The notes under the pieces are model-generated. The model saw only the letters and a list, made by a program, of their open reading frames with translations. It was not told where the DNA came from and made no database searches. The translations under genes were made by a program, and so were the position numbers. DNA of 6,204 nucleotides from Candidatus Aminicenantota bacterium (GTDB lineage Bacteria; Acidobacteriota; UBA4820; DSQY01): contig DAHXMK010000420.1 of assembly GCA_027365515.1 (NCBI GenBank), positions 1-6,204 on the forward strand, read 5' to 3'. Position 1 is the first letter of the stretch, and each line of letters opens with the position of its first letter. This document shows positions 1-5,786 of the stretch, piece after piece.

Positions 1-19
1 CTCGTTGTCAAGCCGGCCG

Positions 20-400
20 CTAACGGATGGCGTGGGTCGAGAAAAATATGACCAACGCGGCCATGAGCCCGATGGGAACGAAGATCCATCCACTCAACTT
101 CCCCTCGTTGAGATTGGCCGCGATCAGAAACTGGTTGACAACCACGAGAATGGCCAAAGCGGCGGCGGTGAACCAAAGAGGAATGGCCGGCTGCGCGAAG
201 CAGAGCACGGTGGCCAGAAAAGCTATGAATCCAGCCCAGAAGATCGCGTAGGCGGTCTTGGAGAGATAGGAGTTCGGCTCCAGCGAAGCATTGAAGTGCA
301 CGGCGACCCTCTCTGGAAGCTTGGGATAGTAGATCGCGAGCTGGAGCGCGGCGGCGATGAGCACGGTCGTAAGAAACGCGAGGCCGGCGGTGGCGTCCAT
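20..400 (-). CDS. DUF1648-type small integral membrane protein
   Basis: A 126-residue, very hydrophobic protein with about four membrane segments (roughly residues 7-24, 50-68, 76-96 and 103-121). Between the first two lies the segment YPKLPERVAVHFNASLEP (residues 25-42), which matches the LP-x-x-(V/I)-x-x-HFN signature of DUF1648. The domain occurs alone or at the N-terminus of SdpI-like membrane proteins, some of which are immunity proteins. Here only the DUF1648 part is present, with no room for an SdpI C-terminal domain, so an immunity role is not implied. The usual Gly in the HFNASGEP-like stretch is Leu40. The ATG at 400 was chosen because it lies 8 bases after the stop of the upstream gene and starts directly before the first membrane helix; the open frame extends further upstream, but that part is Arg-rich and overlaps the neighbour out of frame. 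The ribosome binding site is weak, which suggests translational coupling. The function is unknown. Confidence 0.8.
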   Translation of the reverse strand: MDATAGLAFLTTVLIAAALQLAIYYPKLPERVAVHFNASLEPNSYLSKTAYAIFWAGFIAFLATVLCFAQPAIPLWFTAAALAILVVVNQFLIAANLNEGKLSGWIFVPIGLMAALVIFFSTHAIR

Positions 401-408
401 GTCCCAAT

Positions 409-1062
409 TCAAGGCTTCACTTGGATTTCCATCGTGGCGCTCTCGCCGGCCTTGACTGCTACCGGCTTGCGGATGACGGTGGAAAAGCCCGGGAGCGTGG
501 CATATATCCTGTAGGCGGCGGCAGGAGCGAGCGATGCGAATGAAAAAATGCCATCCCCTTCGGTCTTTGCGTGAAGCGGTTCCTTCAGCTCGCCGCCTTC
601 GAGAATCACCTCCACGCCGGCGACCGGCTGGCATGATGCGTCAACGGCGAGGCCGCATATCGCCCCCGTGGAGTCGCCCGCCTTCGTGAGCGCCTCCGCC
701 TTGGAGGCGTAGGCTTTTTCAAGGCGGAACGCGATGTGCTCCATCTGCCCGCTGGCGTTGGGGTTCGCCGTCATCCTTGACGGCGTGTACCCGCAGGCGC
801 TGGCCGTCGCCTCATAGGTTACGCCGGAAACAAGGCCCGACGCGATGCACGAGCCCTTCTCGGTAGTCGCAATCGTCCTGGCGATTCGGTTGTTCTTGTC
901 GCGGAAGACGACCAGCACTCCGGCCATCGGCTGGCCCGCCGCGTCGCTCGCCTCTATGAAGCACGAAGCGTAGACCGGCGGCCGCGCCACGGTCTTAATA
1001 ACGGCCGAAGAAATCAAGATCAGTCCAATGACGGCGGCCAAACCAAAACGAGCATTTCTCAT
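409..1062 (-). CDS. Exported protein with two carboxypeptidase-regulatory-like (CarboxypepD_reg) domains
   Basis: A 217-residue protein. The N-terminus (residues 1-22: MRNAR, then a hydrophobic stretch ending ISSAVI) is a signal peptide or membrane anchor. Two Ig/transthyretin-like beta domains follow, at about residues 33-114 and 134-217. Both carry the family pattern: a xxDxxGQPxAGVxVxF-type start (DAAGQPMAGVLVVF; DASCQPVAGVEVIL), then a T-x-x-G-x-F/S turn, a GLxxGxxYxxxA or SLAPAAAYRIYA strand and a final aromatic-Gly (CGY; PGF). Such domains are structural or binding modules; no enzyme domain is present. Five cysteines (34, 72, 90, 136, 144) all lie in the predicted exported part and could form disulfides. 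The ATG at 1062 is preceded by a strong ribosome binding site. The next gene starts 8 bases after the stop, so the two are probably one operon. The role is unknown; a periplasmic or surface-associated binding protein is an inference. Confidence 0.75.
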   Translation of the reverse strand: MRNARFGLAAVIGLILISSAVIKTVARPPVYASCFIEASDAAGQPMAGVLVVFRDKNNRIARTIATTEKGSCIASGLVSGVTYEATASACGYTPSRMTANPNASGQMEHIAFRLEKAYASKAEALTKAGDSTGAICGLAVDASCQPVAGVEVILEGGELKEPLHAKTEGDGIFSFASLAPAAAYRIYATLPGFSTVIRKPVAVKAGESATMEIQVKP

Positions 1063-1066
1063 GATC

Positions 1067-1074
1067 CCTCCTTT
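1067..1074 (-). promoter_or_regulatory. Ribosome binding site of the carboxypeptidase-regulatory-like gene
   Basis: On the minus strand this reads AAAGGAGG, four bases before the ATG at 1062. It settles the start: the open frame extends 15 codons further upstream, but the first of those codons has no such site. Confidence 0.75.
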
Positions 1075-1174
1075 GGAAATGTTGCCCCACGAAGGCCGCG
1101 AATGCAAGCCCGCCGCTTATACAACGCCTTCGCGAGAATAATGGCCAAGAAGAGGAATGGAGAGGCCCGCCTTA

Positions 1175-2002
1175 TCATCCCGTCTTCGCGCCGTGGCGGA
1201 TATATCTTCCGTTCCTCCTTTTCGCGGGGGCGAGGAACTTCTCAAGGTCGTCCCACGTGGCGACGGCGAATCTGTCGGAGGCTTCCTCCAACAAAAGCCA
1301 TAGCAGGCGGCTGGTGACCCTGGCGTCGCCGAGCGCCCTGTGGCGCGCCTCGAAAGAGAGGCCGTGGCGCTCGGCGAGGGCGTCGAGGCAGTGGCTCTCT
1401 TCTGAAGGGTGGAGTCTCCTCGAAAGCTTGAGCGTGCAGAGCCCCGGCGCGCCGTGGAGGCGGCCAGATCCGAGAATCTCCAGTTCGTTGCGAAGGATTC
1501 GTCCGTCGAAAGGCAGGTTGTGGGCGACCAGCACCCTTTCATCCAGCAGCCCTTTGAGGGCCGGCCAGATTTCCGAGAAGGATGGCTTCCCGGCAAGCTG
1601 CTCGGGGCCGATGCCGGTCATCACCTGGACGAATGGGGCGACCGGCGTTCCAGGGTTTATCAGAGATTCGAACGAGGCGATCTCCTCTCCCCCGGCGCAA
1701 GCGACCACTCCCACTTCGATGGCGCGGTCAACGGGGCCGAGTCCGTTCGTCTCGAAATCGAGCACGGCGAATTCGAGCGAGTCAATGGCGCGTCCTGCGA
1801 AAGGGCGCTTGGGCGGCAGAGCCAGCACCAGGCCTTTCGAAAGCCGAAAGCGCTCGTCTTTGAAGAGAAGCCCCTCGAAAATCCTGGCAGCGACGGCCGC
1901 ATTGTCAGTACGAAGATATCTAGCCGCGCACTCTTCTACCGGCAGCGGCTCGCCTGTTTTGGAAAGTTCGTCGTATAGCCTGTCGAGAATATTCGTTCCC
2001 AT
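1175..2002 (-). CDS. DnaQ-like DEDDh 3'-5' exonuclease (DNA polymerase III epsilon family)
   Basis: A 275-residue protein with all motifs of a DEDDh exonuclease: ExoI LDFETNG (Asp82, Glu84), ExoII HNLPFDGRILRNE (Asp166) and ExoIII HRALGDAR (His221, Asp226). These residues bind two metal ions and hydrolyse 3'-terminal nucleotides. Before the nuclease core, residues 10-62 form a winged-helix-like segment (LPVEECAARYL, then LLFKDERFRLSKGLVLAL); similar segments precede the exonuclease domain in some stand-alone DnaQ-type proteins and in fusions to UvrC-like GIY-YIG nucleases. No GIY-YIG domain follows here; the protein ends soon after the core. It is therefore an auxiliary DNA-repair or proofreading nuclease, or an RNase, rather than proven replicative epsilon, and the symbol dnaQ is not given. 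The ATG at 2002 has only a weak upstream purine stretch (GCGAGG); two alternative hairpins lie just upstream. The next gene starts 112 bases after the stop. It is divergent from the peptidase gene. Confidence 0.88.
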   Translation of the reverse strand: MGTNILDRLYDELSKTGEPLPVEECAARYLRTDNAAVAARIFEGLLFKDERFRLSKGLVLALPPKRPFAGRAIDSLEFAVLDFETNGLGPVDRAIEVGVVACAGGEEIASFESLINPGTPVAPFVQVMTGIGPEQLAGKPSFSEIWPALKGLLDERVLVAHNLPFDGRILRNELEILGSGRLHGAPGLCTLKLSRRLHPSEESHCLDALAERHGLSFEARHRALGDARVTSRLLWLLLEEASDRFAVATWDDLEKFLAPAKRRNGRYIRHGAKTG

Positions 2003-2008
2003 TGGATG

Positions 2009-2035
2009 CCGGCCTCGCCCGGCTTCAAGGCCGGG
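2009..2035 (-). promoter_or_regulatory. Two mutually exclusive hairpins in the exonuclease leader
   Basis: On the minus strand, CCCGGC (2035-2030) can pair with GCCGGG (2023-2018) around a six-base loop. Alternatively CCGGCC (2034-2029) can pair with GGCCGG (2014-2009). The second pairing ends six bases before the start codon and would enclose the weak purine stretch that might serve as ribosome binding site. The complementarity is visible; a regulatory role is inference, and GC-rich DNA gives such pairs by chance. Confidence 0.25.
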
Positions 2036-2055
2036 AATCTTTCATCCCTCACCGT

Positions 2056-2071
2056 CGTATCATATACTACG
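2056..2071. promoter_or_regulatory. AT-rich dyad in the divergent promoter region (possible operator and -10 boxes)
   Basis: Within GC-rich surroundings lies a 16-base imperfect palindrome with outer arms CGTA and TACG and a central ATAT; 12 of 16 positions are symmetric. It overlaps TATACT (2063-2068) on the plus strand and TATGAT (2064-2059) on the minus strand, both good matches to a -10 hexamer. No convincing -35 box is present at 16-18 bases for either. It could be a divergent promoter with an operator, serving the peptidase and the exonuclease genes. Confidence 0.35.
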
Positions 2072-2072
2072 T

Positions 2073-2093
2073 GCGGCGGGTGTGCCGCTTTTT
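2073..2093 (+). terminator. Terminator-like hairpin in the peptidase leader (possible attenuator)
   Basis: GCGGCG (2073-2078) pairs with TGCCGC (2083-2088), five GC pairs and one GT pair, around the loop GGTG, and is followed directly by TTTTT (2089-2093). This is the shape of a short intrinsic terminator on the plus strand. No plus-strand gene ends before it in the window, so if it works it lies in the leader of the peptidase gene, about 40 bases before the start codon. The stem is short and it could be chance. Confidence 0.3.
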
Positions 2094-2117
2094 AATGCTG
2101 GGCGGGAAGAAACGGCG

Positions 2118-2126
2118 AAAAGGAGG
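2118..2126 (+). promoter_or_regulatory. Ribosome binding site of the pepF-like gene
   Basis: AAAAGGAGG, five bases before the ATG at 2132. It decides the start over the in-frame Met codons at residues 10, 11 and 13, which have no such site and would shorten the signal peptide. Confidence 0.8.
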
Positions 2127-2131
2127 GAATA

Positions 2132-4036
2132 ATGCGACGCTTCATTCTTGAGGTGGCAATGATGGCTATGTTCAGCGTGACGGCAGGCGCGCCGGCGCTC
2201 GCGCAGGAGCGCGGCTCGGCGCCGGACAAATACAAGTGGGACCTTACGCAGCTTTACAAGGACCAGGCCTCGTGGGAGGCCGCCAAGGACGCGTTCGCCA
2301 AGCGCATTCCGGAGATCGCCTCTTACAAGGGACGCCTCGGCGAATCGGCGGCTCTCTTCTATTCGGCCCTGGATACCTTCGCCGAGATGGACAAAGAGCT
2401 ATCCAAGCTCTATTCCTATGCCAGCTTTTCGTACGATCTGAACACCCGCGACTCCGCGGCGCAGCAGCGCGCCCAGGCGATCGGGCAGGTGGCCGGAGAT
2501 TTCGGCACGGCGGTTTCCTATATGACGCCTGAGATTCTCGCGGTCGGCGAGGAGAAAATAAGCGCTTTCGTCAAGGCCGAGCCCAAGCTCAAGCCGTTCA
2601 TGCCTTTCCTCGGGAACATTTTGAGGATGAAGGCCCACACGCTCAGCCCGGCCGAGGAGCGCATCGCCGCCCTCGCGCAGAGCAAGATGGGCGGCGCCCC
2701 AGGCTCAATCTACAACGTCTTCACCAACGCCGAAATGCCCTATCCGGAAGTGACGCTCTCGACCGGCGAGAAGATCCGCATGGACGCGCAGGCCTACACC
2801 AAGTACCGCGCGCTCGGCGACAGGGCCGACCGGGACCTCGTCTTCAAGGAGTTCTGGGACAAGTACGGCGAGTTCAAACGCACGCTTGGAACGACGCTTT
2901 ACAACGCCGTGAAGGCGCACACTTTCACGAAAGAGGCGCGCCACTACGACTCATGCCTCCAGGCGGCCCTCGACCGCGACAACATACCGACCACGGTCTA
3001 TACGCAGCTCATCGCCGACGTGAACGCGAACCTGCCGACGCTTCACCGCTACCTCAAGCTCCGGCAGAGGATGATGGGCGTTGACCAGCTTCGCTACGAG
3101 GATCTTTACGCCGACATAGTGAAGGGCGTTGACAGGGACTATACGGCCGACGAGGCCATGAAACTGGTTCTGGCCGCCGTGGCCCCGCTCGGGAAGGAGT
3201 ACCAGGAGACGCTGGCAAACGGCTTCTATAATGAGAGGTGGGTTGACTTCTTCCCGGCGCAGGGCAAGCGCTCCGGGGCTTACAGTTCCGGCTCCGTTTA
3301 CGACCTGCACCCTTACGAGCTATTGAACTACATGGGAAGGTACGAGGACGTCTCCACGCTGGCCCACGAGTCGGGCCACTCCATGCACAGCTACCTTTCA
3401 AACACTCACCAGCCTTACGTTTCGGCCGACTATTCCATCTTCGTCGCCGAAGTCGCCTCGACATGCAACGAGAACCTGCTGCTCCATTACATGCTTGACA
3501 ACACGAAGGACGATGCTACTCGGCTCTCTCTTCTCGGCAACTACCTTGACGGCCTGCGCCAGACGCTTTTCCGCCAGACGCTATTCGCGGAGTTCGAGCT
3601 GAAGATTCATGAAATGGTCGAGCATGGCCAGCCGCTGACCGGCGATTCGCTCAACGCGCTCTATCTCGGCCTTCTGAGAAAGTATTACGGCGAAAAAGAG
3701 GGCTTCTGCAAGATTGACGACAGGTACGGCGTGGAGTGGGCGTACATTCCGCACTTCTACAGAAACTTCTATGTCTTCGAGTACGCGACGAGCATCGTCG
3801 CCTCGACCTCGATAGCCAACGCCATCCGCCAGGAAGAGTCCGCCAAGAAGCCTTCGGTGAAGGCCCGCGACGCCTATCTCAAGATGCTTTCGTCCGGTTC
3901 CAGCGAATACCCGGTTCAGCTTCTAAAGGATGCGGGCGTGGATATGACAACCAGCGTTCCGTTCGGCGCGGCGATGAGGGAGATGAACTCCGTGATGGAC
4001 GAAATGGATGCGATTCTCGCGCGCCAGAAGAAGTGA
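2132..4036 (+). CDS. pepF: Oligoendopeptidase F, M3 family zinc metallopeptidase, with signal peptide
   Basis: A 634-residue member of peptidase family M3B, which cleaves short peptides with a catalytic zinc. The zinc site is HESGH at residues 412-416 (ligands His412 and His416, catalytic Glu413) with the probable third ligand Glu440 in FVAEVAST, 28 residues after the first His as in M3 enzymes. Other family hallmarks are the FTNAEMPYP segment near 196, SGAYSSGSVYDLHPY before the zinc site, and HFYRNFYVFEYA (541-552), whose His and Tyr residues line the active site. The first 24 residues (MRRF, a hydrophobic stretch, then APALA before Gln25) look like a cleavable signal peptide. The well-known PepF enzymes are cytoplasmic and about 600 residues long, so this one is probably periplasmic or secreted. 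Glu7 within the hydrophobic part is unusual for a signal peptide. It is followed after 130 bases by the ompA-like gene. The family assignment is firm; the location is inferred. Confidence 0.93.
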   Translation: MRRFILEVAMMAMFSVTAGAPALAQERGSAPDKYKWDLTQLYKDQASWEAAKDAFAKRIPEIASYKGRLGESAALFYSALDTFAEMDKELSKLYSYASFSYDLNTRDSAAQQRAQAIGQVAGDFGTAVSYMTPEILAVGEEKISAFVKAEPKLKPFMPFLGNILRMKAHTLSPAEERIAALAQSKMGGAPGSIYNVFTNAEMPYPEVTLSTGEKIRMDAQAYTKYRALGDRADRDLVFKEFWDKYGEFKRTLGTTLYNAVKAHTFTKEARHYDSCLQAALDRDNIPTTVYTQLIADVNANLPTLHRYLKLRQRMMGVDQLRYEDLYADIVKGVDRDYTADEAMKLVLAAVAPLGKEYQETLANGFYNERWVDFFPAQGKRSGAYSSGSVYDLHPYELLNYMGRYEDVSTLAHESGHSMHSYLSNTHQPYVSADYSIFVAEVASTCNENLLLHYMLDNTKDDATRLSLLGNYLDGLRQTLFRQTLFAEFELKIHEMVEHGQPLTGDSLNALYLGLLRKYYGEKEGFCKIDDRYGVEWAYIPHFYRNFYVFEYATSIVASTSIANAIRQEESAKKPSVKARDAYLKMLSSGSSEYPVQLLKDAGVDMTTSVPFGAAMREMNSVMDEMDAILARQKK

Positions 4037-4101
4037 ACACCGGAACTGCGTGGAGCATGCGATGTGTTTTGCCCATTATTCCCCGGCATGAGCGCTCACG
4101 G

Positions 4102-4131
4102 TTGCAATCGTACGGCCGATGGCGCTATGGT
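4102..4131 (+). promoter_or_regulatory. Candidate sigma-70-type promoter for the ompA-like gene
   Basis: TTGCAA (4102-4107) and TATGGT (4126-4131) are separated by 18 bases; each matches the consensus at four of six positions. Transcription would start near 4138, giving a leader of about 29 bases that contains the ribosome binding site. It lies in the 130-base gap after the peptidase gene, where I see no clear terminator. Confidence 0.4.
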
Positions 4132-4152
4132 ATGGCTATGAGGAGCAGTCAG

Positions 4153-4160
4153 AAAGGAGG
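4153..4160 (+). promoter_or_regulatory. Ribosome binding site of the ompA-like gene
   Basis: AAAGGAGG, six bases before the ATG at 4167. It decides the start over an in-frame ATG at 4119, which has no such site and would put 16 charged residues before the signal peptide. Confidence 0.8.
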
Positions 4161-4166
4161 ATCGAA

Positions 4167-5276
4167 ATGAAAAAATGGTTGGTTGGAACGGTTCTAGTTT
4201 TGGCGAGCCTGGGGCTCTTCGCCCAGGCCAAAACCGGCTACGTGGATTTGCTCGCCGGCTACCAGTTCGGGGCGGACAGCCAGAATTTCTCGAATCCGCC
4301 GATTTCCGGGCACATCACGATGAAGGACAAATGGCTGGCCAGCTTCGACTTCGGCTGGTTCTTCACCGACAGGGTAGGCCTTCACGCCGGGCTGATCTAT
4401 TTGCCGACGGATTTCAAGCTCAACGCTGCTTACGCCGGCGTGCCGATCGGCGAGTACGAGATATCCCGCCACAGCGAGGTCTTCGAGGTTGGCCCCGAAT
4501 TCGTTTGGAAGGCCGGCCGGAAGGGACAGATTTACGGCCAGCTCAATCTTGGCTACGCTTTCGGCAGCGGTGACGACGGGATCAATTACGGCGGCACTGC
4601 CTATCCAGTAGGTAACATCGGCACCGACAAGTTCATGGGCGGCCTGGCCGTCGGCTACCGCCACTACTTCACCGACGCGTGGGGCTGGGTCATTCAGGGG
4701 GCTTACCACCGCGTCAGCGGATGGCCCACCGACAACATCTGGGACGTGAGGACCGGCATTGCATACCGATTCCCGCGCGAAGCGGCCGCGCCGCCGCCTC
4801 CTCCTCCGCCGCCTGCCCCAGCGCCCGAGCCGGTCGCCCCGCCGCCACCACCTCCGCCGCCACCGCCACCCGAGCCCCAGCAGACCATAACGCCGGAAAC
4901 TCCCAAGATGATGAAGATCACGCTCGGCGAGAGCGTCCTCAAGTTCGACACGAACAAGTGGGCAATTCCGAAGGACGCGGACGCGGCGCTCAACGGCGTC
5001 GTCGAAAAACTTAAGAGCTATCCTCTCCAGATAAACATAACCGGATATACCGACAGCCAGGGCTCCGACGCGTGGAACGCCATCCTGTCAAAGAACCGCG
5101 CCGAGGCCGTCAAGAAGTACCTCGTCGCCAACGGCATTGACGCCTCCCGCATCGCGACGGTTGCCGGCATGGGTCCAAAAGACCCGGTCGCAGACAACAA
5201 GACGAAGGAAGGCCGGGCCAAGAACCGCCGCGTGGAGATCACCTCCGTCGCGCCGGTCGAGGTTCCGGCGAAGTAG
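4167..5276 (+). CDS. OmpA-family outer-membrane protein (N-terminal beta-barrel, Pro-rich linker, peptidoglycan-binding domain)
   Basis: A 369-residue protein that probably links the outer membrane to peptidoglycan. It begins with a signal peptide (MKKWLVGTVLVLASLGLFAQA, cleavage near residue 21). Residues 23-203 have the alternating pattern of a small outer-membrane barrel (GYVDLLAGYQFG, ASFDFGWFFTDRVGLHAGLIY, YGQLNLGYAFG, GGLAVGYRHYFTD, VRTGIAYRF). A linker (208-238) holds runs of 8 and 11 prolines. Residues 251-360 are the OmpA C-terminal domain: GYTDSQGS with Asp296, and LSKNRA with Arg311. This Asp and Arg, 15 residues apart, match the pair that binds the diaminopimelate of peptidoglycan in Acinetobacter OmpA; the end ADNKTKEGRAKNRRVEI is also typical. 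The barrel is family-generic, so true OmpA orthology is not claimed. It has its own candidate promoter, and a strong stem-loop follows the stop. Confidence 0.92.
   Translation: MKKWLVGTVLVLASLGLFAQAKTGYVDLLAGYQFGADSQNFSNPPISGHITMKDKWLASFDFGWFFTDRVGLHAGLIYLPTDFKLNAAYAGVPIGEYEISRHSEVFEVGPEFVWKAGRKGQIYGQLNLGYAFGSGDDGINYGGTAYPVGNIGTDKFMGGLAVGYRHYFTDAWGWVIQGAYHRVSGWPTDNIWDVRTGIAYRFPREAAAPPPPPPPPAPAPEPVAPPPPPPPPPPPEPQQTITPETPKMMKITLGESVLKFDTNKWAIPKDADAALNGVVEKLKSYPLQINITGYTDSQGSDAWNAILSKNRAEAVKKYLVANGIDASRIATVAGMGPKDPVADNKTKEGRAKNRRVEITSVAPVEVPAK
4791..4871 (+). repeat. Proline-codon low-complexity tract in the ompA-like gene
   Basis: Eight consecutive proline codons (4791-4814) and eleven (4839-4871), separated by an Ala/Pro/Glu/Val spacer. 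CCG, CCT, CCA and CCC are mixed, so the DNA is C-rich but not a perfect repeat. It encodes the flexible linker between barrel and peptidoglycan-binding domain. On the opposite strand it produces a spurious poly-Gly frame. Confidence 0.85.
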
Positions 5277-5288
5277 CCAGCAGTTTTC

Positions 5289-5313
5289 GGGCTGGGGCCT
5301 TTCGCCCCAGCCC
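5289..5313 (+). terminator. Strong stem-loop after the ompA-like gene, terminator-like
   Basis: GGGCTGGGGC (5289-5298) and GCCCCAGCCC (5304-5313) form a perfect 10-base-pair stem around the loop CTTTC, starting 12 bases after the stop codon. Only TT follows before CCC, so the U-tract of a classic intrinsic terminator is missing. It may terminate weakly, protect the 3' end of the ompA-like mRNA, or partly attenuate read-through into mscL, which starts 38 bases further on. The structure is certain; the function is inferred. Confidence 0.55.
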
Positions 5314-5341
5314 TTCCCGCATTGTTTGGGCCCGGCTCAAT

Positions 5342-5346
5342 GGAGG
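5342..5346 (+). promoter_or_regulatory. Ribosome binding site of mscL
   Basis: GGAGG, five bases before the ATG at 5352. An in-frame ATG at 5340 overlaps this site and an in-frame TTG lies at 5322; neither has a site of its own, and family members begin with a short M-L-K-E-F-like N-terminus, so 5352 is the start. Confidence 0.75.
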
Positions 5347-5351
5347 ATCCC

Positions 5352-5786
5352 ATGCTGAAAGAGTTCAAGGAATTTGCCATGCGCGGCAACGTCCTGGACA
5401 TGGCCATCGGCATTATCATCGGCGGAGCCTTCGGGAAAATAATCAGCTCGCTCGTTAGCGACGTGCTGATGCCGCCGCTGGGGCTGCTCCTCGGGAAGGT
5501 GAACTTCTCCAACCTTTTCATCAACCTCTCCGAAGGAAGCTACGACACGATCGAAAAGGCGAAGGCCGCCGGAGCGGCGACGATCAATTACGGGCTCTTC
5601 ATCAACACTGTCATTGACTTCTTGATCATAAGCTTCGTCATTTTCATGGTCGTGAGGCAGATCAACCGCCTCAAGAAGGAGCCGGCGCCGGCGCCGGCGT
5701 CAACAAAGGAGTGCCCATTCTGCTGCAGCGCGATTCCGCTAAAGGCGACGAAGTGCCCGAACTGCACCTCGGAGATCAATAAGTAA
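5352..5786 (+). CDS. mscL: Large-conductance mechanosensitive channel MscL with a zinc-ribbon C-terminal tail
   Basis: A 144-residue inner-membrane channel that opens under high membrane tension and releases solutes on osmotic down-shock; it works as a homopentamer. The N-terminal amphipathic helix (LKEFKEFAMRGNVLDMAIG), TM1 (about 14-43, with the IGGAFGKIISSLVSDVLMPPLG signature that forms the pore constriction), the short periplasmic loop and TM2 (about 76-103, NYGLFINTVIDFLIISFVIF) are all typical. After TM2 and the RQINRLKKE cluster comes an Ala/Pro linker (111-116) and then CPFC (121-124) and CPNC (135-138), a four-cysteine zinc-ribbon-like tail. This replaces the helical bundle (LLTEIRDLL-like) that ends E. 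coli MscL. Similar tails occur in MscL of other bacteria as far as I recall. A fifth cysteine, Cys125, adjoins the first pair. The gene has its own ribosome binding site; co-transcription with the ompA-like gene is possible past the stem-loop. Confidence 0.93.
   Translation: MLKEFKEFAMRGNVLDMAIGIIIGGAFGKIISSLVSDVLMPPLGLLLGKVNFSNLFINLSEGSYDTIEKAKAAGAATINYGLFINTVIDFLIISFVIFMVVRQINRLKKEPAPAPASTKECPFCCSAIPLKATKCPNCTSEINK

Noticed and set aside
20..400. DUF1648 protein as an SdpI-type toxin-immunity protein, implying a peptide toxin system
   Set aside because: The SdpI C-terminal domain is missing and no SdpC-like toxin or SdpR-like regulator gene is present nearby.
401..634. N-terminal extension of the DUF1648 protein upstream of 400
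   Set aside because: The extension is Arg-rich, overlaps the coding end of the beta-domain gene in another frame, and would place about 78 charged residues before the first membrane helix.
961..972. YASC at residues 31-34 of the beta-domain protein as a lipoprotein cleavage site
   Set aside because: The -3 residue is Tyr rather than Leu, and a charged, proline-containing stretch (KTVARPPV) separates it from the hydrophobic core, so it does not fit a lipobox.
1257..2132. 291-codon plus-strand frame covering the exonuclease gene
   Set aside because: It is Ser/Arg/Pro-rich with no recognisable motif, while the opposite strand encodes all DEDDh motifs. It overlaps the peptidase start only by chance.
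3054..3464. 136-codon Arg-rich minus-strand open frame inside the peptidase gene
   Set aside because: Its composition is typical of a GC-rich shadow frame, and it overlaps the conserved M3 catalytic region including the HESGH motif.
4703..4993. Minus-strand open frame with long Gly runs opposite the ompA-like gene
   Set aside because: It is the complement of the proline-codon tract; the plus-strand frame has a clear domain structure and ribosome binding site.
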